This document shows positions 1 to 11,968 of a DNA stretch of 64,000 nucleotides, in pieces. Both the position numbers and the translations under genes were made by a program. Location of the stretch: the NCBI RefSeq assembly GCF_905163445.1, contig NC_053195.1, positions 8,670,501-8,734,500 of the forward strand, in the 5' to 3' direction. Origin of the DNA: Pararge aegeria. Its lineage: Eukaryota; Arthropoda; Insecta; Lepidoptera; Nymphalidae. The number at the start of each line of letters is the position of its first letter. Position 1 is the first letter of the stretch. The notes under the pieces are model-generated. The model did no database searches. It had not been told where the DNA came from and was given only the letters and a program-made list of their open reading frames with translations.

Positions 1-548
1 GTGCTTCTTTTCTATTTAACCAATAGCCTATTTTTATTAGTTCTATGTAAAATATCATATTAAAACTGAAAGACGTCGTATCGTAGTTTTGTGTTAGCGT
101 TTTTAATTAAAATGACATTGTATAGGTACTACTTTGTTATTCTGAACGTTAAGCTACTTTACTGAGATAATAGTAAAGGTAATCCTTACAAGATCCATAT
201 AATGGATTTGATGCTTTTAACGAGCTACAAAGATCGTACATAATACTAGGATTGGAAGAAACTAGCTAACCCAGCTTTGGTCGATCTTAAGTATCAATAA
301 GTCTGAACGGCTAAGTTTTGCTGCGCTTCTTTATTTTTGTTATTCTTTCCTATATTTCTCTATACAGATCATCATGGAAAGTAATAATTATTATTGAAAT
401 ACAGAATTTTATTTACATCTTTAAACCGATCGAGAAAAAAAAATCAATATGAAAAAAGAATCTTTTGTGTGAAATCGCTAAGCGCTAGAACTATCAGTAG
501 ATAAAGCTTTTTTCCATTTGATAGCCCTAATGGTTTTTTTTTCGGAGG
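1..548. other. AT-rich sequence, nothing recognised
   Basis: No open frame of 60 codons and no repeat I recognise. A-rich and T-rich runs near 430-545 lead into the oligo-T start of the SINE that follows. Confidence 0.6.
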
Positions 549-796
549 TTTTCTTTTTTTTCTTATTCCACTACAAATAAGGGTGCAATATCACCAGGTG
601 GAAACTGATGATGCCGTCTAAAATGCTAGCGTAAGCTTACCTCTTAGGGTAATACAGTTATATTTAATCACATAGCCTTAGTCAGTCTCTTACGGCCTTA
701 ACCCCTTCTCATTGTGGGTGCCCTGTAGTGGGCCGGTAATGGGTTGATATGATCTTGATGATGAGTCAGTTTCTACGCGGCATTGTACCTGAAACC
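549..796 (-). mobile_element. Family D SINE, degraded and interrupted
   Basis: Read on the minus strand, the 3' tail lies at 549-640. Its oligo-T start and the block ATCACCAGGTGG correspond to the family D tail, and the mid part TTTCTACGCGGCATTGTACC lies at 769-788. The same blocks in the same order occur in the better copy at 43387-43621. The element is split by a separate insertion at 687-763. The tRNA-like head is missing. Confidence 0.6.
687..763 (+). mobile_element. 5'-truncated family B SINE tail with target duplication
   Basis: This carries the family B 3' end: CCTTAACCCCTTCTCATTG, then GTAGTGGGCCGGTAATGGGT, then an ATGATG-type tail. It is flanked by the direct repeat AGTCAGT at 680-686 and 764-770, as expected for a target-primed insertion. 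After the second repeat the family D sequence resumes, so it landed inside an existing SINE. Confidence 0.65.
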
Positions 797-1449
797 AAAA
801 TTACTTCTGACAAGGTTATATGCTGTTTAACATCATAACCTCTTCGACTCGAAAAAGGCAAGTGTAGGAGAGTTTGAGCTACTTGAACCACAGACATTCA
901 GACAAAAATCAATATAGGTAATCTCTTACCCCAAACCTAATAGTTACTCTGTGCACCCAAACGCACATAACGCTATATTTCCATTTTATTTTCCTTTGTA
1001 GGCAAAAAAGATTTAAAACCAGCAAGCCATTATAATATTTTTAGAACAAAAGAACTCTCCACGTTGCACGGAATCGCAAATAAACCCTTCAGAGTCTCAT
1101 TATTGATAGACTTGTGATAGGCAGCTAATTAACTTCAGCTTCAGACACCCACATCACGGCCCTCGAGCTTTGTTAGCAAAAGCTAGTGAAGTGAGGACTT
1201 ACTTTATAACTCAGTTGAAAGGTTTATTAAATCAATTTGTTAATAGCAGTATCAATGAGAACATCGGTTGCAGGTACGTCAATCATCGTAATATCAACTT
1301 ACAGCGTATGAAAGCATTTGATGACCACTTGGAAATAAATTTGATCAATTAACCGGTAGGCCGGACACATAAGGCTTGAAAATGGCCCCGATACTAGTAG
1401 CTGGAACACGGAAATACTGCTTTGAGGCAGAACTGAGCACTGACATGAG
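797..1449. other. No gene recognised
   Basis: A 60-codon frame at 1170-1352 (plus) shows no recognisable domain and nothing to support it as a gene. The rest is AT-rich with no clear repeat. Confidence 0.5.
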
Positions 1450-1662
1450 CCATGATTTCTGAGTCCAAGGCTGTGGGTTCAATTCCCACAACTGGAAAAT
1501 GTTTGTGTGGTAAACGTTTATGTTTTTCAGTGGCTGGGTGTTTATCTATATATTATATCTATGTATTATAATTATTTATAAAAATATTCATCAGTCATCT
1601 TAGTACCTACCCCTAATGCAAGCTACGCTTACTTTGCGGCTAGATGGCGATGTGTAAATGTA
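1450..1662 (+). mobile_element. Metulj-like SINE (M1), 5' truncated
   Basis: A degenerate head ends in the box-B-like GGTTCAATTCC near 1476-1486. The family M body follows: ACTGGAAAATGTTTGTGTG, a TTCAGTGGCTGGGTGTTTAT block, the ATTCATCAGTCATCTTAGTACC block and the terminal TAGATGGCGATGTGTA. Box A is lost. Box B has one change from GGTTCGATTCC, so transcription by Pol III is unlikely. Confidence 0.75.
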
Positions 1663-1789
1663 TTTCTTCATTATTATTATTTAAAACATTGGCGAGGTAT
1701 GGTGTGTATTGTAAATATTCTGAGTATCAACCTGGATTTAAAAAATTGGAACTTAGGAATTACTCCGTACCAAACCAGCGCCGCGAAGA

Positions 1790-1852
1790 GAAGGTTAAAT
1801 CCTATGTCCAATAGGATTGATGTCTACTAGGCTTTTGATGATGATGCCATAA
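1790..1852 (+). mobile_element. RTE-like LINE 3' end, degenerate
   Basis: CCTATGTCCAATAGGATTGA followed by a TTTTGATGATGATG tail resembles the RTE end CCTATGTCCAGCAGTGGACG plus (ATG)n seen in better copies here (34330-34382, 6665-6700). No coding frame is left. Confidence 0.4.
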
Positions 1853-3617
1853 TGCAACGGTGCATAACTATTTTTAGATTTTTGAGATTATTTAAGAGTT
1901 AAAATCGAAAATTCTTTGGTTTGCTGATGTAATATAACTATTTTTAATGTCGTTCATGGAAGGTAAGGCGTCTTCTTTTGTCAGAGGCCCTGCGGCACTG
2001 CCCCACATAGCCTAAGGATAGTAACGCAACTGTGTTTAATGCTCTTTCGAAAAATTATCTATTGGTGGATAAGACTACGATTTGCTTAAAAAGTACAAAT
2101 ATTAATTCAGTTTAAGCTTATGTATACCCCATTGTTGTCATCATCATGAGCTATAAAGCGATTACAAAGTTAAACTTGCTCTATATCCTGTTTGAATAAC
2201 GAAGTGTGTAAAAGCCTACTTGCCTACTTAGGTAACCACTTTCGTAATCGCCTCGAGTGACGCGAAAGGGGAAGGAAAATTTACAAGGCTTCTCTTTTTT
2301 ATATTTCATTAAAACTTCTGTAGGTCTGACGTTTCTCAATTTCCATTTAATAGGTCACGTGGCTTGAAATTTACTGTACCAAAAGAAGTGATATAACCAT
2401 AAACAAGAAAAGAGGCGGGAAAAAGTGTTCTATACTTTCTCTATTAGATATCTCTACCAGTGACAATAAAAAACCGGTCCAGGGTAACTAGGTCGGAAAT
2501 AAATGACCGCTTGTAATAAAACACCTGGTGAATAACTCATGATAATTACATAAAGAAAAATAATATAATTCAACTTGCTATTCGACTACTTTTTGAGGTA
2601 GTTACGTTTTTTTGTAATTCTCGAAAAAAAATATTTTGACAAGCTAAATATCTATTTCCACCGCCAGAATGAATATATGCCAAAGGCAGCCAAGTAAACC
2701 TCGATTTACTAGTTGAGCCGTTAATAAATAACGAGATAAATGTATATGCACCAGGACACTTTAGAATTTATAATGTTACAGTTAGCAACATGCTACGTTT
2801 TATATCATAATAAAACTAGATCTGCTTTTAAATTTTTAACCCCTATACGTGGCGTAACGTGAGAATAACTACGCAGCGCTCTAGTTTTTGTTACACTTCA
2901 AGAGATATCACCTTTCAAATAACGTAGTAAGAATGCATAATCCTGAAAAAAATGGTTTATGAATAATTTATGTACCTTTGAGAATTTATCTTATTATTAT
3001 TATAGTGTATGTGTGTTTTGGTGTGAATGTGTGTATTACATTATTATTGTTATTAAGGTGCTCCGATTTCAAGAGAGTACTGTTAGTAATTCATTATTTA
3101 ATTGAAATATAGATGTCTGCTGACTGGCTATGCAATAACTAATCAATTCATCCTCTATAAATCACTTAAACACATAAATTCTATATAGTAGTTAGATATA
3201 TGTAACTAATTCCCGCAAGAGATATCTTCTACTAAACAAAGTTACCCATATTATGTTAAATCAATCTAAGTTTTCACTTGTTCAACAAATGTAGATTCGG
3301 CATTGTCAGCGTCGGCAATTCAATTTTTACTGAGCAATTTATCCAACCAGGGTTACTAGTTGCCTTTTTTCCAATGACAAACGTTCGCAATTTGAATATT
3401 GGGAATTTCGAAGTATCCCAATGTTTTAAAATATGTTTAACGTTTTTATAGTCAATCACGTTCGTTTTATAGCATTTAGCCTTTTCTACCCATTACAACA
3501 TTGATAATGCTCAGAATTCCCCTTAAAAATTAATGTTTATGCTAAAGTCAGAATGATTATTAGGGTTATTCAGATTTCTGCCTACCCTTGACCATTAAGC
3601 TTTAACTGAATGGTTAT
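1853..3617. other. Featureless AT-rich stretch
   Basis: Only short simple-sequence patches are visible, for example a TGTGTG-rich patch near 3007-3037. The 61-codon minus frame at 3274-3459 has no recognisable content. Confidence 0.5.
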
Positions 3618-3652
3618 TATTTTTTATCGTTAACGGAAAACGATAAAAAATA
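3618..3652. repeat. 14-bp perfect inverted repeat (hairpin)
   Basis: Arms 3618-3631 and 3639-3652 (TATTTTTTATCGTT and its exact complement) are separated by a 7-nt spacer. No surrounding element was identified. Confidence 0.75.
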
Positions 3653-4879
3653 TATAACTGATACAAAACATTTTACTGGCCGACAGTTATTCATGTAAGA
3701 GACATTAGATAATGTAGAAGAAACTCTTATCATCTACGAACGAAGCGAAGTTAAGTTTCTAAGTACATATCTAGATTATTTTAAGATGCTTACAATGACC
3801 TCGCGTCCCGTCATGCCATACCTAAAACAAATGGCTGATGTAACATGAAATTACACGTTATTTTCGTGAATGTATTGGTATTTATTTAATATGTTACTTT
3901 TTAAGCTCACTGGTTAGTGCATAGAAAAGTACCAAGATATGCCAATATGGTAGGTAGCACTCGGGTTTTTTTTTCATTACACTATCTGGGATTCTTCACT
4001 CTTCTGACAACCCTAATTCTAGGGAACATGTTGAAAATTCACTTAGACTTTCGCACTGCGAAAACCAGGGTAATAATACCGGATATTCCGATTCGGTTGT
4101 TGTATCACCGCCTTGGGAATTGCCAAGCCATAAAATGGCTGAAGGCTCATTGCTGCCGCTTCTCGTAGAGTAGTTAAATTGAACAACTCCCTAAATTCAA
4201 CCCTCACAAAGCATGAGTGCTACTGATTTACATTTTATTTAAGTCTGACAAACTCTCATCGTGACTTTTGCAAAGATAAATCTTTTCTTATTACCCCTTG
4301 TATTTAAAGTAAAGTCTTATCGTATCAACCAAATCCAACGTCTTTATTAGCCTAAGGGCTACTAGGGTGTTATTTAATAAATGATCCAGTATGTTTATTC
4401 TGTCGTGTATTAGAGATTTTGTATAAGTTGTAAACTAAGCGTTCTTGTAATATTATTTGTGAATGGTGTATTACCTTGTTTTATTCCTGTTTTCAAGATC
4501 TTCGGAAATTATATTTAAATCTCTCAATATAAATAAGAAACACAAATCGGTGGTTCAATAAGAATCAAGCTGCAATTTAAGAACAACTTTAATCAAATAT
4601 TATGATTTTAAATGAACATTTTGATATAAAAGACCTCATAAAATGATGATGCGACCGAAAAATTAATAAAGAAAACATTGCTTAGTTAATTTTCTTGTAC
4701 CGTGAAATAAACTTAAAACGTAGCACTAATGGCGTTCATACGTAAGATGCGTTCCTAACTGTAAGATCCCAGTTGATAATAAGCAGAAACTGACGAGAAG
4801 CTCTCGTGAAGCGGAATCACTAATGGTAATCGCTGACACTATAATGAGCAAAATATTTATACGCGACGACCGATTCGAC
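3653..4879. other. No gene recognised
   Basis: The 83-codon plus frame at 3917-4168 has no domain or signal I recognise. It has no splice or conservation support visible in the window. Confidence 0.5.
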
Positions 4880-4906
4880 GAAAGCACGATCACTGCCCAC
4901 TGCGCC
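4880..4906 (-). repeat. Inverted copy of SINE head
   Basis: This is the reverse complement of the family M head that follows immediately. The 19-bp arms 4880-4898 and 4907-4925 are perfectly complementary around an 8-nt spacer, ACTGCGCC. The spacer is itself the complement of the SINE box A start GGCGCAGT. Confidence 0.8.
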
Positions 4907-5152
4907 GGGCAGTGATCGTGCTTTCTAAGTCCAATGCTGGGGGTTGGTTTCTCACAACTGGAAAGTGTTTGTGTGATGAACATGAAAGGTTTTCAGTGTC
5001 GGGGTGTTTATCTATATTTATTATTATAAGTATTTATGTATGGAGATTCATAAAATAATATTTATCAATTATCTCAGTCCCATAACACAAGCGACGTTAC
5101 TTTGGGGCTAGATGACGGTATGTGTATTATCGTAATATATTTATATTTATTA
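4907..5152 (+). mobile_element. Metulj-like SINE (M2) with inverted 5' end
   Basis: GATCGTGCTTTCTAAGTCC matches the family M head. A mutated box B (GGGGTTGGTTTCTC) follows, then ACTGGAAAGTGTTTGTGTGA, the TTCAGTGTCGGGGTGTTTAT block and the terminal GGGGCTAGATGACGGTATG. The 85-codon minus frame at 4726-4983 runs through it and is an artefact. Confidence 0.75.
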
Positions 5153-6097
5153 ATATATACGACCATAAACACAATATGTAAGTAATATCTTCGGCATAAC
5201 ATCTTACGTAGATTGTCTGGGGTTTCATTCAAATGAACTGTTTCATATTTAACGGCTCGAACGTTTTTATATCGGCTCAAAATAGGTATCCATGAAAAGC
5301 CTAAGCCCTAGTTATAACTTTATATTTGTATTATTTAATATTACATAACCTATGGCTACATTAATCATTCTAAACGCTGCTAAATGAGTTTTGGAAATGA
5401 GCAGGCGCTTTCGGATATAACCTTCTTTATCCATATTACTTAATATGAGTGTAGATTAGATCTGTAAATAAAATTGTATACAAATAAGATGCAAACAAAA
5501 CATAATAAAAAAAACTACGCTATGCGTTGTTTATATATGAAAACTGATAAAAATGCGTGGTCTATATAAGCGTACCGCATACTGATCTCATCTTGTATCC
5601 TTCTAGTTAAAGAAAATAAAACCTTGCCGCAGACAGTCTTTAACACCGTATTTTATTTTACAAAAAAGGACTACCTCCTCAATGTCCTCTATACTCTATG
5701 AATTATTTATTATCCGGCGATACACCCAACAACGTTGAACCAGTTATTGCGACTTTATCGGCACGAAGCACAATTTACCAACATGATCAGTTTCAGGCTC
5801 ATGCTATTAAACCGTCATCAAGCTAAACATAGGTTCCCAAGTTTGGTCTTAAGCATATATTGACTGATACTTGAAAACATTTTCTTAGCTGAATTGCAGT
5901 TTATTCAAATAAGCCATAATATCTAAATAACCCAAAAGTATGCATAGGAGTTATCTCTCAAAGTATAAAAACATCTAGAGCTTACATCCTATATATATTA
6001 TATATTTTTATACTTGTGTAATGTTTATACCTTATTTATTGCACCACCTACCTCATACGTATGTTTTTGCCTTTTAAGCCTATTGTTGCCTGGTAAG
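5153..6097. other. No gene recognised
   Basis: AT-rich. The 68-codon minus frame starting at 5280 overlaps the SINE above. Short AT palindromes lie near 5992-6010. Confidence 0.5.
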
Positions 6098-6340
6098 CAG
6101 TGGCGTGCACTTCATACATGCACAAAAGCACTGCATACCCAAATTTTTATATATAACTCTTATTAGAGGGGAAATTTCACATTTTATGCCATGTACCTGC
6201 TTTATGCATACCCTGGTCAAAAAACCTTGGCGGTAAGGCCACCAAATTTGTACCCTCTTGCTGTAATATATTAATATCTCTGTAACTACTTTTTTATTTG
6301 GTGTTGTACAATAAAAGTGTATTCATTCATTCATTCATAC
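6098..6340 (+). mobile_element. LINE-like 3' end with (ATTC)n tail
   Basis: CAGTGGCGTGCACTTCATAC opens a block with CACTGCATACCC and a ~60-bp stretch I associate with a common lepidopteran repeat. From about 6240 the sequence looks like a LINE 3' terminus: GGTGTTGTACAATAAAAGTG with an AATAAA signal, then ATTCATTCATTCATTC at 6319-6336. It may be two abutting fragments. No coding frame is left. Confidence 0.5.
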
Positions 6341-6451
6341 ACAGCTTCAACACGCGTTTGCAGACTTAGTCAACGTATTGTAAAGTATCCTACGACCTTA
6401 TGGATTTCAGTCTAAACTATGAACCCTTGTATTGTTCTGGTTTAATGGTAT

Positions 6452-6664
6452 CACCACCATCATCATCATCATAACTAACCCATTACTACAGGGCACCTCT
6501 GCTTGCATAAATAAGAAGAGTTTAGGCCGTAATTTACCACGCAGGCCAAGTGCGGATTGGTGGACTTCACAGGACATTGAAACTTCTCAGACATGCAGGT
6601 TTCCTCACGATGATTGTCCTCATCATTAAGGCAACTAATATTAAACGGCTGAAAACACGCACAT
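6452..6664 (-). mobile_element. Family B SINE, head missing
   Basis: On the minus strand this reads as the family B body. Its landmarks on the plus strand are (CATCAT)n, ACTAACCCATTACTACAGGG, AAGTGCGGATTGGTGGACTT and CATGCAGGTTTCCTCACGAT. The tRNA-like head is not present, and the element abuts the RTE remnant. The 65-codon plus frame at 6432-6629 is antisense noise. Confidence 0.65.
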
Positions 6665-6985
6665 CATCATCATCATGTCAACCAATCGACGTCCACTGCT
6701 GGACATAGGTCTTTTGTAAGCAGTTCCACTATACACGGTCCTGCGCCGCTTGCCTCCAGCGTCTCCTAGCGGCTCGCCTGATGTCATCTGTCCACCTTGT
6801 TCGGGGCCGACTTACGATGCGTTTACCGGTACGGGGTCGCCATTCCAGCACCTAAGGACCCCAACGTCCATCGGTTCTCCGAGCTATGTGCCCTGCCCAT
6901 TACCACTTCAGCTTGGCGACTCGTTGAGCTATGTCGGTAACTCTAGTTCTTCTACGGATCTCCTCATTTCTGATTTGATCTAAAA
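6665..6985 (-). mobile_element. RTE-type LINE: reverse-transcriptase C-terminal remnant
   Basis: Minus-strand translation gives the conserved end of a lepidopteran RTE polyprotein: DQIRNEEIRRRTRVTDIAQR, then VAKLKW, then WAGHIARRTDGRWGP, then RTRWTDDI, ending KTYVQQWTSIG-stop and an (ATG)n tail at 6665-6677. In-frame stops interrupt it after VAKLKW, after RWGP and after QDRV, so it is dead. About 105 residues survive of a polyprotein normally near 1000. The catalytic YADD region and the endonuclease are absent. The 77-codon plus frame at 6750-6983 is its antisense shadow. Confidence 0.85.
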
Positions 6986-7589
6986 GATTGATCTGCTCCG
7001 GGAATCGTTGCGCCTTAATAGAAGCCGAAGTCCCAATCACTAACTAGGCTTTAATAGTACATTTGTCACTCATTATCCGAATCCTTATTATCCCATTGAA
7101 ACTTCGCGCAATAATTAAATCAGGTTTGGAACCGTAACCTATTGGATTTTAGACTACTGGGATAAAATATAAAAGGTCAAGTCTGGTAGTGACTATTAGC
7201 CGATGATTTATTGAGGTTCGAAAGTATATTTTGGGGCTAGTTATTATCAGTCTAGCTAATGAAGTCGAAGGAATGAAATCAAAAACCCTTGTAATTAAAC
7301 TGCTATCACCAATAATGGCCGTCCTAAACGCACCAATAAAAATCGGTCGCACGCGTTACGTTGTTACAACCCGGAAAACACCAACAACATTAAATCATTA
7401 ACCTTAATTACCTTTCCGTTTATTCTCCCCTTACGAGTGATTAGCTTCGTACAATACAGTACAGTTGAAAATAGATCTTTTAAGAAGACTCTTCTTCGTC
7501 CTACCATTATCAATGCTGTGCATTACTATGTTATGTTTCCTGGGTTCCATTACCGGTTTGGTCAAAATATATTAGACAAGTTTTGGGTT
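6986..7589. other. No gene recognised
   Basis: The 67-codon minus frame at 7149-7352 has no recognisable content. No clear repeat was seen. Confidence 0.45.
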
Positions 7590-7768
7590 TTGGCAGTACC
7601 CGCTTGGAGTTAGGAATCGGATTGATCCATCTGCTTGCTTTAAGGAGCACGTTAAGATGTGAGATACCAACGAAGATATATTAAACTCACCAACACTTAT
7701 TAATTCAGCGTGCTTACGCATCTCCCCTTTCAGGAGGCATGCACCCGCCAGTGGGATATTCATAGGCA
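7590..7768 (+). mobile_element. Retrotransposon 3' end with ATG tail
   Basis: AAGGAGCACGTTAAG near 7641 and CACCCGCCAGTGGGATATTCATAGG near 7743-7767 match the 3' end of a common lepidopteran non-LTR element, which normally ends CAGTGGGATATTTATAGGCTGATGATG. No protein remains are visible. The frames on either strand here are spurious. Confidence 0.5.
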
Positions 7769-7822
7769 AATGATGATGATAATGATGAAGATGATGATGA
7801 TGATGACGGTGATGATGATGAT
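7769..7822 (+). repeat. (ATG)n microsatellite
   Basis: Imperfect ATGATG/GATGAT repeat of about 54 bp, continuous with the retrotransposon 3' end before it and so its tail. It produces the Met-rich 65-codon frame at 7710-7907. Confidence 0.85.
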
Positions 7823-7934
7823 TAGTCTTACCATATTATTATCAGTACTCAGAAAAATCGCTAGAGTGTTCGTCTCGTTCGATCGTCTAATGGCTATAGA
7901 GAAATAGAATAATTTAGTCGAATTTACTGACGAT

Positions 7935-8035
7935 AATTAATTAAAATTACCCGACTAAGTTTATTGAGGGCGCGTTTTGAATTTCATAGCTGTAGTTTTA
8001 AGTTTACGAATGTAATTATCGCCAAAATCTCGGTA
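7935..8035 (+). mobile_element. LINE 3'-UTR fragment (family of 58930-59465)
   Basis: CCCGACTAAGTTTATTGAGG, then GGCGCGTTTTGAA, then TAGCTGTAGTTTTAAGTTTA and TAATTATCGCCA align in order with 59270-59360. Only the middle of the 3' UTR is present. Confidence 0.6.
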
Positions 8036-9226
8036 TGATGTACAAATTTATTAAGTAATTTACAAAATATTTGACTTTGACGTCACTTTAATATTGAGAC
8101 AGTTTTCAAACAAATTATTACCGCATTTAAAATTTTTGTAAAATTATCATCTCGGCCAAAAACTACAAAAATTCTTAAAAACATTTACCTTCATTTAATT
8201 TCAATTATAACATGAAGAGCTTTGGTTATTTGGACAAATAATATCTTGAATAGATAAGGTTTGTGCATTTCTTTCGGTATACTTATAAATTTTATTAGCA
8301 GGTTAATACGGTTGCGCCAAGTACAAATATAATATTAGAAGGAAATTTAAGCTGAACAAAATATTATATTTAATTCTGATCTATTGCTGAGTACACCGCG
8401 CTTCATTGAACCGCATTCGGCACGACGTACACGTTGACGAAGTTTTACATTACGCAAAGTGCCTCGTAAGCAAAAAAGGGGCAAAGTGGCGTGGAGTTCA
8501 TTAGCCACTGAGCTCCCATCTGCGACGCCATAAAACACATGCTCAGCTGATCTGGCGCCTTATCGCTAATATTTAGCCTATATCATGATATCTTTTATGT
8601 GGTAACGAGGCTAGTATAGGTACCAAAATTAGCAATCTCACCTGCCCTTACACACCCAGACATCAAACTTATCAGGCTGTTGAAGACCAAGCAATGACAG
8701 AAACATTGCATTTTACCTGGCCCAAATAAAATAAAGTGTTGTTGGTGCTAAAGCCCGCCAACCCGTATCAAATCAGACTCTTGGTTCAAAACTACTTAAC
8801 CCTCTTTTCTATGACATTCGCTTTGAATTGGAGCAGTAAAAGGCTGATGATGATGTTGATTCATATTATTATATAATAATTACTCCAAAAATCGCTCGAG
8901 AGCTAGCCGTCCAGATTCCGAATCACGACAAAATAATGTGTATTTTAACGAGACCTTTCTGTCAACGATGTGATAGCTGGCATATTTGTTAGAGTACCTA
9001 AGATACAGATAAGAAAAATTGGTCCATAGTGAATAGCGAAGGTCAAGTAATAATTTATCTTAAGTCACAAAAAAATTTGGGTCTATTGGTGCGTGAAGGC
9101 CAGAGCTGCGGTCAGCTACCCATATTCAACAGCTACTGTGATATTTCGATATCACTACAAAAGATCTATGCCCTGGATTTCCTTTCGTTGATATATAAAT
9201 GATGATCATGATTGAAATTTGATTGA
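8036..9226. other. No gene; one weak retrotransposon tail
   Basis: GGAGCAGTAAAAGGCTGATGATGATG at 8830-8856 resembles a decayed RTE-like 3' end on the plus strand. The remainder is AT-rich and unrecognised. Confidence 0.4.
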
Positions 9227-9250
9227 TAGTTTTTATAGATATAAAAACTA
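9227..9250. repeat. 10-bp perfect inverted repeat
   Basis: TAGTTTTTAT and ATAAAAACTA separated by AGAT. AT-rich, possibly chance. Confidence 0.5.
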
Positions 9251-9711
9251 ACTAACTCTGAATATGTCTAGTACCATACAATTGTGTAATTAACTGTAGC
9301 GTTTAAAGTTTAATACTTGTAGTTCTAACTCTACGTTTGCGCGTGAGCTTAACTATCACATGCAATTCCATAAGACTTTAAAAACCCTTTTCAATGTACC
9401 AAGCAATTTTCTTTATTTGTAGTACCCAAAACGCAGTAGGATTTTAAAATTTTATATTTTACCCAAGGTATTTTAAAAGCGTTCAAGCCATTAGCGAAAC
9501 TCGCAACAAAGTCTGTAATGGAAAACGAATGTTTTCGCGTGCAAAACTAAAACTTCCCTGCAAAGTTTAAATTTTCCACACATGTTCAATAATTTTGAAA
9601 ATGACTTTAACGCAATAACGTCAATATCGTTAAAACTATTCACATACCTGAAGGACCTATGAGCGCTCCTTTCGTTATTACTATCACCCAGATTCTCAAT
9701 TATATGTTTTT

Positions 9712-9762
9712 TTTTTCCACCACAAGTTAGCCTTTTACTACAATCTCACCTCATGGTATGCA
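9712..9762 (-). mobile_element. Family D SINE tail fragment
   Basis: ACAAGTTAGCCTTTTACTAC and AATCTCACCTCATGGTATG are the reverse complement of the family D tail (CACCAGGTGAGATTGCAGT...GGCTAACTTGT). Confidence 0.5.
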
Positions 9763-11748
9763 ATAATGATATGATATAATGAAATTATCCAGTGAGTTTA
9801 CCCATGCTCCTAATCGATGTTTACGGGGCTTCGTAGAATTATATATCGGTCAACGGGGCAGTCAAAGTACTGTATAAAGTCGTAAGTAAAGGCTCTAATA
9901 TTTATGTGGAAAACATATATATATAAAATACCAAAAAAGATGAATAAAATTAAATAAAATGTAAGTTACTGTAGTCTAAGGATAGCAAGTGTTTATTATG
10001 TTATGATGATAAACTGATGTAAACAATGTATGCGGGATAAAAACCCATTGTATTTTAGATAAGATAGTAAATATCGTAGCTTAAGCGAAGATAGATAAAT
10101 TTATCCTTTATATAACATTTGTCTATAAATATTACAGTTTTATATTAAGCTTGCTGAATAAGAAAGAAAATAAAAATTGCGAAAAGGAGAGAAAAGAGAC
10201 AAAAAACAAAGAAAAACTTATAATAAGTAGTATGAAGTCAGTGTATGTAGTCCAAAAATTTAGAACAAACAGGTAAAAAAGGCCAACTACCATAGCTACC
10301 GACCTAAAGCAGTCTCCGATCACTATGTCGGAGGAAAAAAAAAAGCGGAGCAGTCAACGACCATATTAGATGGTTGTTATTTTACTTATACTTATATCAT
10401 GTAAGGCAATATAAACTAAACTAGATTTACAGCTAAAGTTATAAAAAAGTTCGTGCCTTATATGTCAGCGCGTCAAGGCGAATAAAAAGATAAAATAGTT
10501 TTATAAACTTTATAATCCATATAAGTTTGTTTTTATTAGAATGTATAAAACTTCTTAAATTATCTAAATTAAAATGAAAAATGTCTGAAGCTAAAGGCTA
10601 AAAGGAAAAGTTTTCGTATTTATCACTTTCAACGTCAAAATCCGTTCAACCATTTAACAGGAAGGGCAACCTAATCACCAGTTTTATTCGGCACTGGCGA
10701 AAAACACGACTTCGTTTGCGTTATTTTTTTCTCTAATAGTCTCTGTTAGATATCCAGTACATGTAATTACCCCAAGAAGTTATGAAGTCCAAAGCATTTG
10801 GTGAAAAAACAGACCCTGCGTCTAACGATTATATTAATAGGTACCTAACTTCGAATTAAAATCTATTTTTCAAGTATTTATTCAAATTTAATAATCTTGC
10901 TTAAGCGTATCGTATCAGAACAGCGTAACTAAACGGCGTGTCTTGACTACGTTTTATCATGCGTAACATATCGCCAGATACACCGACAAGTATTACGATC
11001 ATGATACGTTTCAGAGATATTGTTATGGTCTTTCGGATCGAGACAATGATACGTATCTGAACATGGCCTGACATGAGTGCTTTTATTTGAGCAGTATAAT
11101 ACAAAAAAAAAAGGAAAAGCCACAATTTTGTATTGACAGACACATTTTTGTTGCAAGTTATACATAAACACTATATTTTTGCATTGACTTCACTTAACGT
11201 TTTAAAATTCTCACAGTATGTAGCTGGTAGATAGAACAAGGTACATATTTCTTTTTATCTCTATTTATACTTCTATTTAATCTCTTTTAGAGAGCTGTCG
11301 TTAAGGTACTCGTAGATCTTGTAGGACTTCAATTACTACTACTACCTTGCGAACGCCTACCTACATTCAACTTAAATGTATTATACAAAATATTTATTCC
11401 GAACCTCGCTACGGACACATTCCATCAAAATGTGGTAAACGCCTTTCCGTGCGCTACAGTCCGGTACTTATAGAAGCATACAGAACGTAACTTCGTTCGT
11501 CAATTCCATAACAACATAGCCCGTAACAATATCGCAGCAACTGTCACGTTTGACCGCAGTCACTTGTCACGGAACCACAATCAATTTAACCGGCAAATAC
11601 ACAACAGTACAACAGTTTCACCGATTTAATAGAGAAATCCCAGATGTAAGAGATTAAATTAACTTCACATTCAGCTCTTTGATGACCCACCGCGCTATGA
11701 ACGCTTAAAGATCAATAAGGTTTAAAGTTTGACTTCCAGTTAGCACGG
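9763..11748. other. Featureless AT-rich stretch
   Basis: Frames at 10132-10323, 10901-11143 and 10947-11171 (minus) overlap one another or are low-complexity. None is recognised. A 6-bp hairpin CTCCGA...TCGGAG lies at about 10314-10334. The block 11519-11604 resembles 13682-13737 (CCACAATYAATTTAACC), probably an old repeat. Confidence 0.45.
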
Positions 11749-11968
11749 TCCAGGAGCAGGAGCAAAGTTGTCACTACCCCTCCTCTTGCCGTGGGTGCCA
11801 TACTGTAAAGCGACTAAGGAAATGTAACGAAGATCAGCAGCAGTCCTCTGTGCTACCATCTACTGCGATCACCAAGTTGACTGCCCAGCGAACAAGCCCT
11901 CCCATTTCGCAACAAAGCTAGGAGAGGCCTTGAATCCAGCAGTGGACTGTTTAAGGCGATTGACGATT
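11749..11968 (+). mobile_element. Short retroelement, degraded
   Basis: ACTACCCCTCCTCTTGCCGT, GTGGGTGCCATACTGTAAAG and CGACTAAGG match a widespread lepidopteran repeat start. GAGAGGCCTTGAATCCAGCA plus GTGGACTG near 11917-11950 matches an RTE-like 3' end. The two parts may belong to one non-autonomous element. GC is higher than in the flanks. Confidence 0.5.

Noticed and set aside
6750..6983. 77-codon Pro/Ser-rich plus frame
   Set aside because: Antisense of the RTE reverse-transcriptase remnant on the minus strand.
7710..7907. Met-rich plus frame
   Set aside because: Generated by the (ATG)n tail of a retrotransposon.
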